24,567 bases of DNA from CAYTEO01 sp964436825 (GTDB lineage Bacteria > Krumholzibacteriota > Krumholzibacteriia > LZORAL124-64-63), in contig CAYTEO010000038.1 in NCBI GenBank assembly GCA_964436825.1, positions 1 through 24,567 on the forward strand, in the 5' to 3' direction. How positions within the stretch are numbered: the stretch's first letter is position 1; every line of letters starts with the position of its first letter. The translations under genes were made by a program, and so were the position numbers. The notes beneath the pieces were generated by a model. It was given only the letters and a program-made list of their open reading frames with translations. It had not been told where the DNA came from and did no database searches. Of this stretch, positions 23,514-24,567 are shown in pieces.

Positions 23514-24567
23514 ACCGGCTGCGGATCCGCCTGCTGGCCGTCGTCCTGCTGGCCGCCCTGCTGCCGGCGGTACCGCTGACCCTGGTGGTGCGCGGCCTGC
23601 TGGAGCGGAGCACCGGCCCGGTCGTCCAGGACCGCCTGGAGCGCGGCCTGCAGGCGGGCCTGGCGGCCGCGCGGGAGGAGCTGCGCCGCCACGGCCGGCG
23701 GCTGCTGGCGACGGCCGATTCCGTGGCCGCCCTGCCGCGGGGCGGCCGGCCGGCAGGTGGCGTCCTGCTCCTGGACGAGGCGGGGCGCCCGGTGGCGATC
23801 GACCCTGCCACGGCCGAATCGCTCGCCGCCGCGGGTCTGCCCCCACGCCGCCCCGTCCGCCGGGGCGGGCGGCTGCTGGTGGCCGTCGCCACCGCCGATG
23901 GTCGGCGGCTCGTCGTCGGCCGGCAACTGCCGGACACCACGGTGGCCCGCGCCCGGCAGCTGACCGACGCCGTCTCCCTGCTGCGGGGGATGCGGCTGGC
24001 GCGCCGCCAGGTCCTGCGCAGCTACGTCCTGCCGTTCATCCTGGTCTACGGCCTGCTGATCCTGGCGGCCGTCGCGCTGGCCGGCTGGGCGGCCCGGGGG
24101 GTGGCCCGCCCCCTGGAGGAGCTGGCCGCCGCCACCCGCGCCGTGGCCGCCGGCGACCTGTCGGTCCGGGTCGTCCCGCGCGGCAGCCGCGAGCTGCGCT
24201 CGCTGATGGCGGCCTTCAACGGGATGGTGGCCGACCTGGCACGCCAGCGGCGCGTGCTGGCCCGGCTGGAGAAGCTGGCCGCCTGGCGCGGCATGGCCCG
24301 CGTCCTGGCCCACGAGATCAAGAATCCGCTCACGCCGATCCTGCTGGCCGTCCAGCAGGCGACCCGCAGCTACCGGGGCGACGACGCGCGCTTCGCCGCC
24401 GTGCTGCGGGAGTGCGAGGCGATCGTCACCGAGGAGGTGGAGGGCCTGCGGGAACTGGTGTCCCAGTTCTCCGCCTTCGCGCGACTGCCAGAGCCGGTGC
24501 CGCGTGACGAGGACCTGCGTCCCCTGCTGGACGAGCTGGTCCGCCTCTACGGCGAGCGGCTGACCGC
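23510..24567 (+). CDS. NtrY-like sensor histidine kinase (3' end outside window)
   Basis: 352 residues are visible and the frame stays open to the window end. A first transmembrane helix (about 7-28) and a second (171-193) enclose a periplasmic or extracytoplasmic sensor region of ~140 residues. A HAMP domain (~194-246, ARPLEELAAATRAVAAGDLSVRV) follows. The dimerisation domain has AWRGMARVLAHEIKNPLTPILLA, with phospho-acceptor H268; AHEIKNPLTPI is the NtrY-type H box. The ATP-binding domain is cut off. NtrY kinases pair with NtrX response regulators and sense nitrogen or redox cues in some species; the signal here is unknown. The GTG at 23510 has GGAGG 7 bases upstream and overlaps the DUF4390 stop. 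Confidence 0.88.
   Translation, partial: MNRLRIRLLAVVLLAALLPAVPLTLVVRGLLERSTGPVVQDRLERGLQAGLAAAREELRRHGRRLLATADSVAALPRGGRPAGGVLLLDEAGRPVAIDPATAESLAAAGLPPRRPVRRGGRLLVAVATADGRRLVVGRQLPDTTVARARQLTDAVSLLRGMRLARRQVLRSYVLPFILVYGLLILAAVALAGWAARGVARPLEELAAATRAVAAGDLSVRVVPRGSRELRSLMAAFNGMVADLARQRRVLARLEKLAAWRGMARVLAHEIKNPLTPILLAVQQATRSYRGDDARFAAVLRECEAIVTEEVEGLRELVSQFSAFARLPEPVPRDEDLRPLLDELVRLYGERLT

Overview
The window is GC-rich throughout and gene-dense. Genes are tightly packed, often with 1-4 nt overlaps, and GTG or TTG starts are common. Two proteins end in the 'NPFNPSTT' FlgD-like/type A sorting domain, which is typical of the FCB superphylum and related candidate phyla. There is also a very large FG-GAP/UnbV surface protein and a 19-heme cytochrome. 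Together these suggest an uncultivated high-GC FCB-type bacterium (Krumholzibacteriota, Eisenbacteria or Latescibacterota-like). No rRNA is present to settle this, so the assignment is inference. I saw no tRNA, rRNA, CRISPR array, transposase or phage gene.

Layout. 1-358 (+) is the tail of a secreted protein with a sorting domain, followed by a strong terminator hairpin. 646-2939 (+) is a two-gene unit: a POT/PTR2-type transporter overlapping sfsA. 3017-3562 (+) is a DUF523/TudS-like protein. 3568-4978 (-) holds a solitary beta-class DNA methyltransferase and a GNAT acetyltransferase. 5173-11304 (-) is a 2043-residue exported protein built from three modules, each of seven FG-GAP repeats plus an UnbV/ASPIC domain, and ending in a sorting domain. 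It has a near-consensus promoter in an AT-rich island. 11502-14291 (-) is a fusion of a 19-heme c-type domain and a membrane cytochrome b domain, with its own terminator. Divergent from it, 14481-15581 (+) encodes an unrecognised exported, probably outer-membrane protein.

15622-18141 (-) is a phosphate-type regulatory operon, phoB-like, phoR-like, phoU, with a candidate Pho box upstream. Upstream of it on the same strand lie a methyltransferase-like gene (18232-19038) and hflK-hflC (19200-21145). From 21388 to the window end (+), a D15/BamA-type outer-membrane barrel, a DUF4390 protein and an NtrY-like histidine kinase (cut by the window end) overlap one another and look translationally coupled.

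As a whole, the region combines ordinary housekeeping and regulatory functions (phosphate signalling, membrane protein quality control, outer-membrane biogenesis) with two lineage-flavoured elements: the giant propeller protein and the CbcL-like quinone/multiheme cytochrome. These two are the best candidates for new biology.
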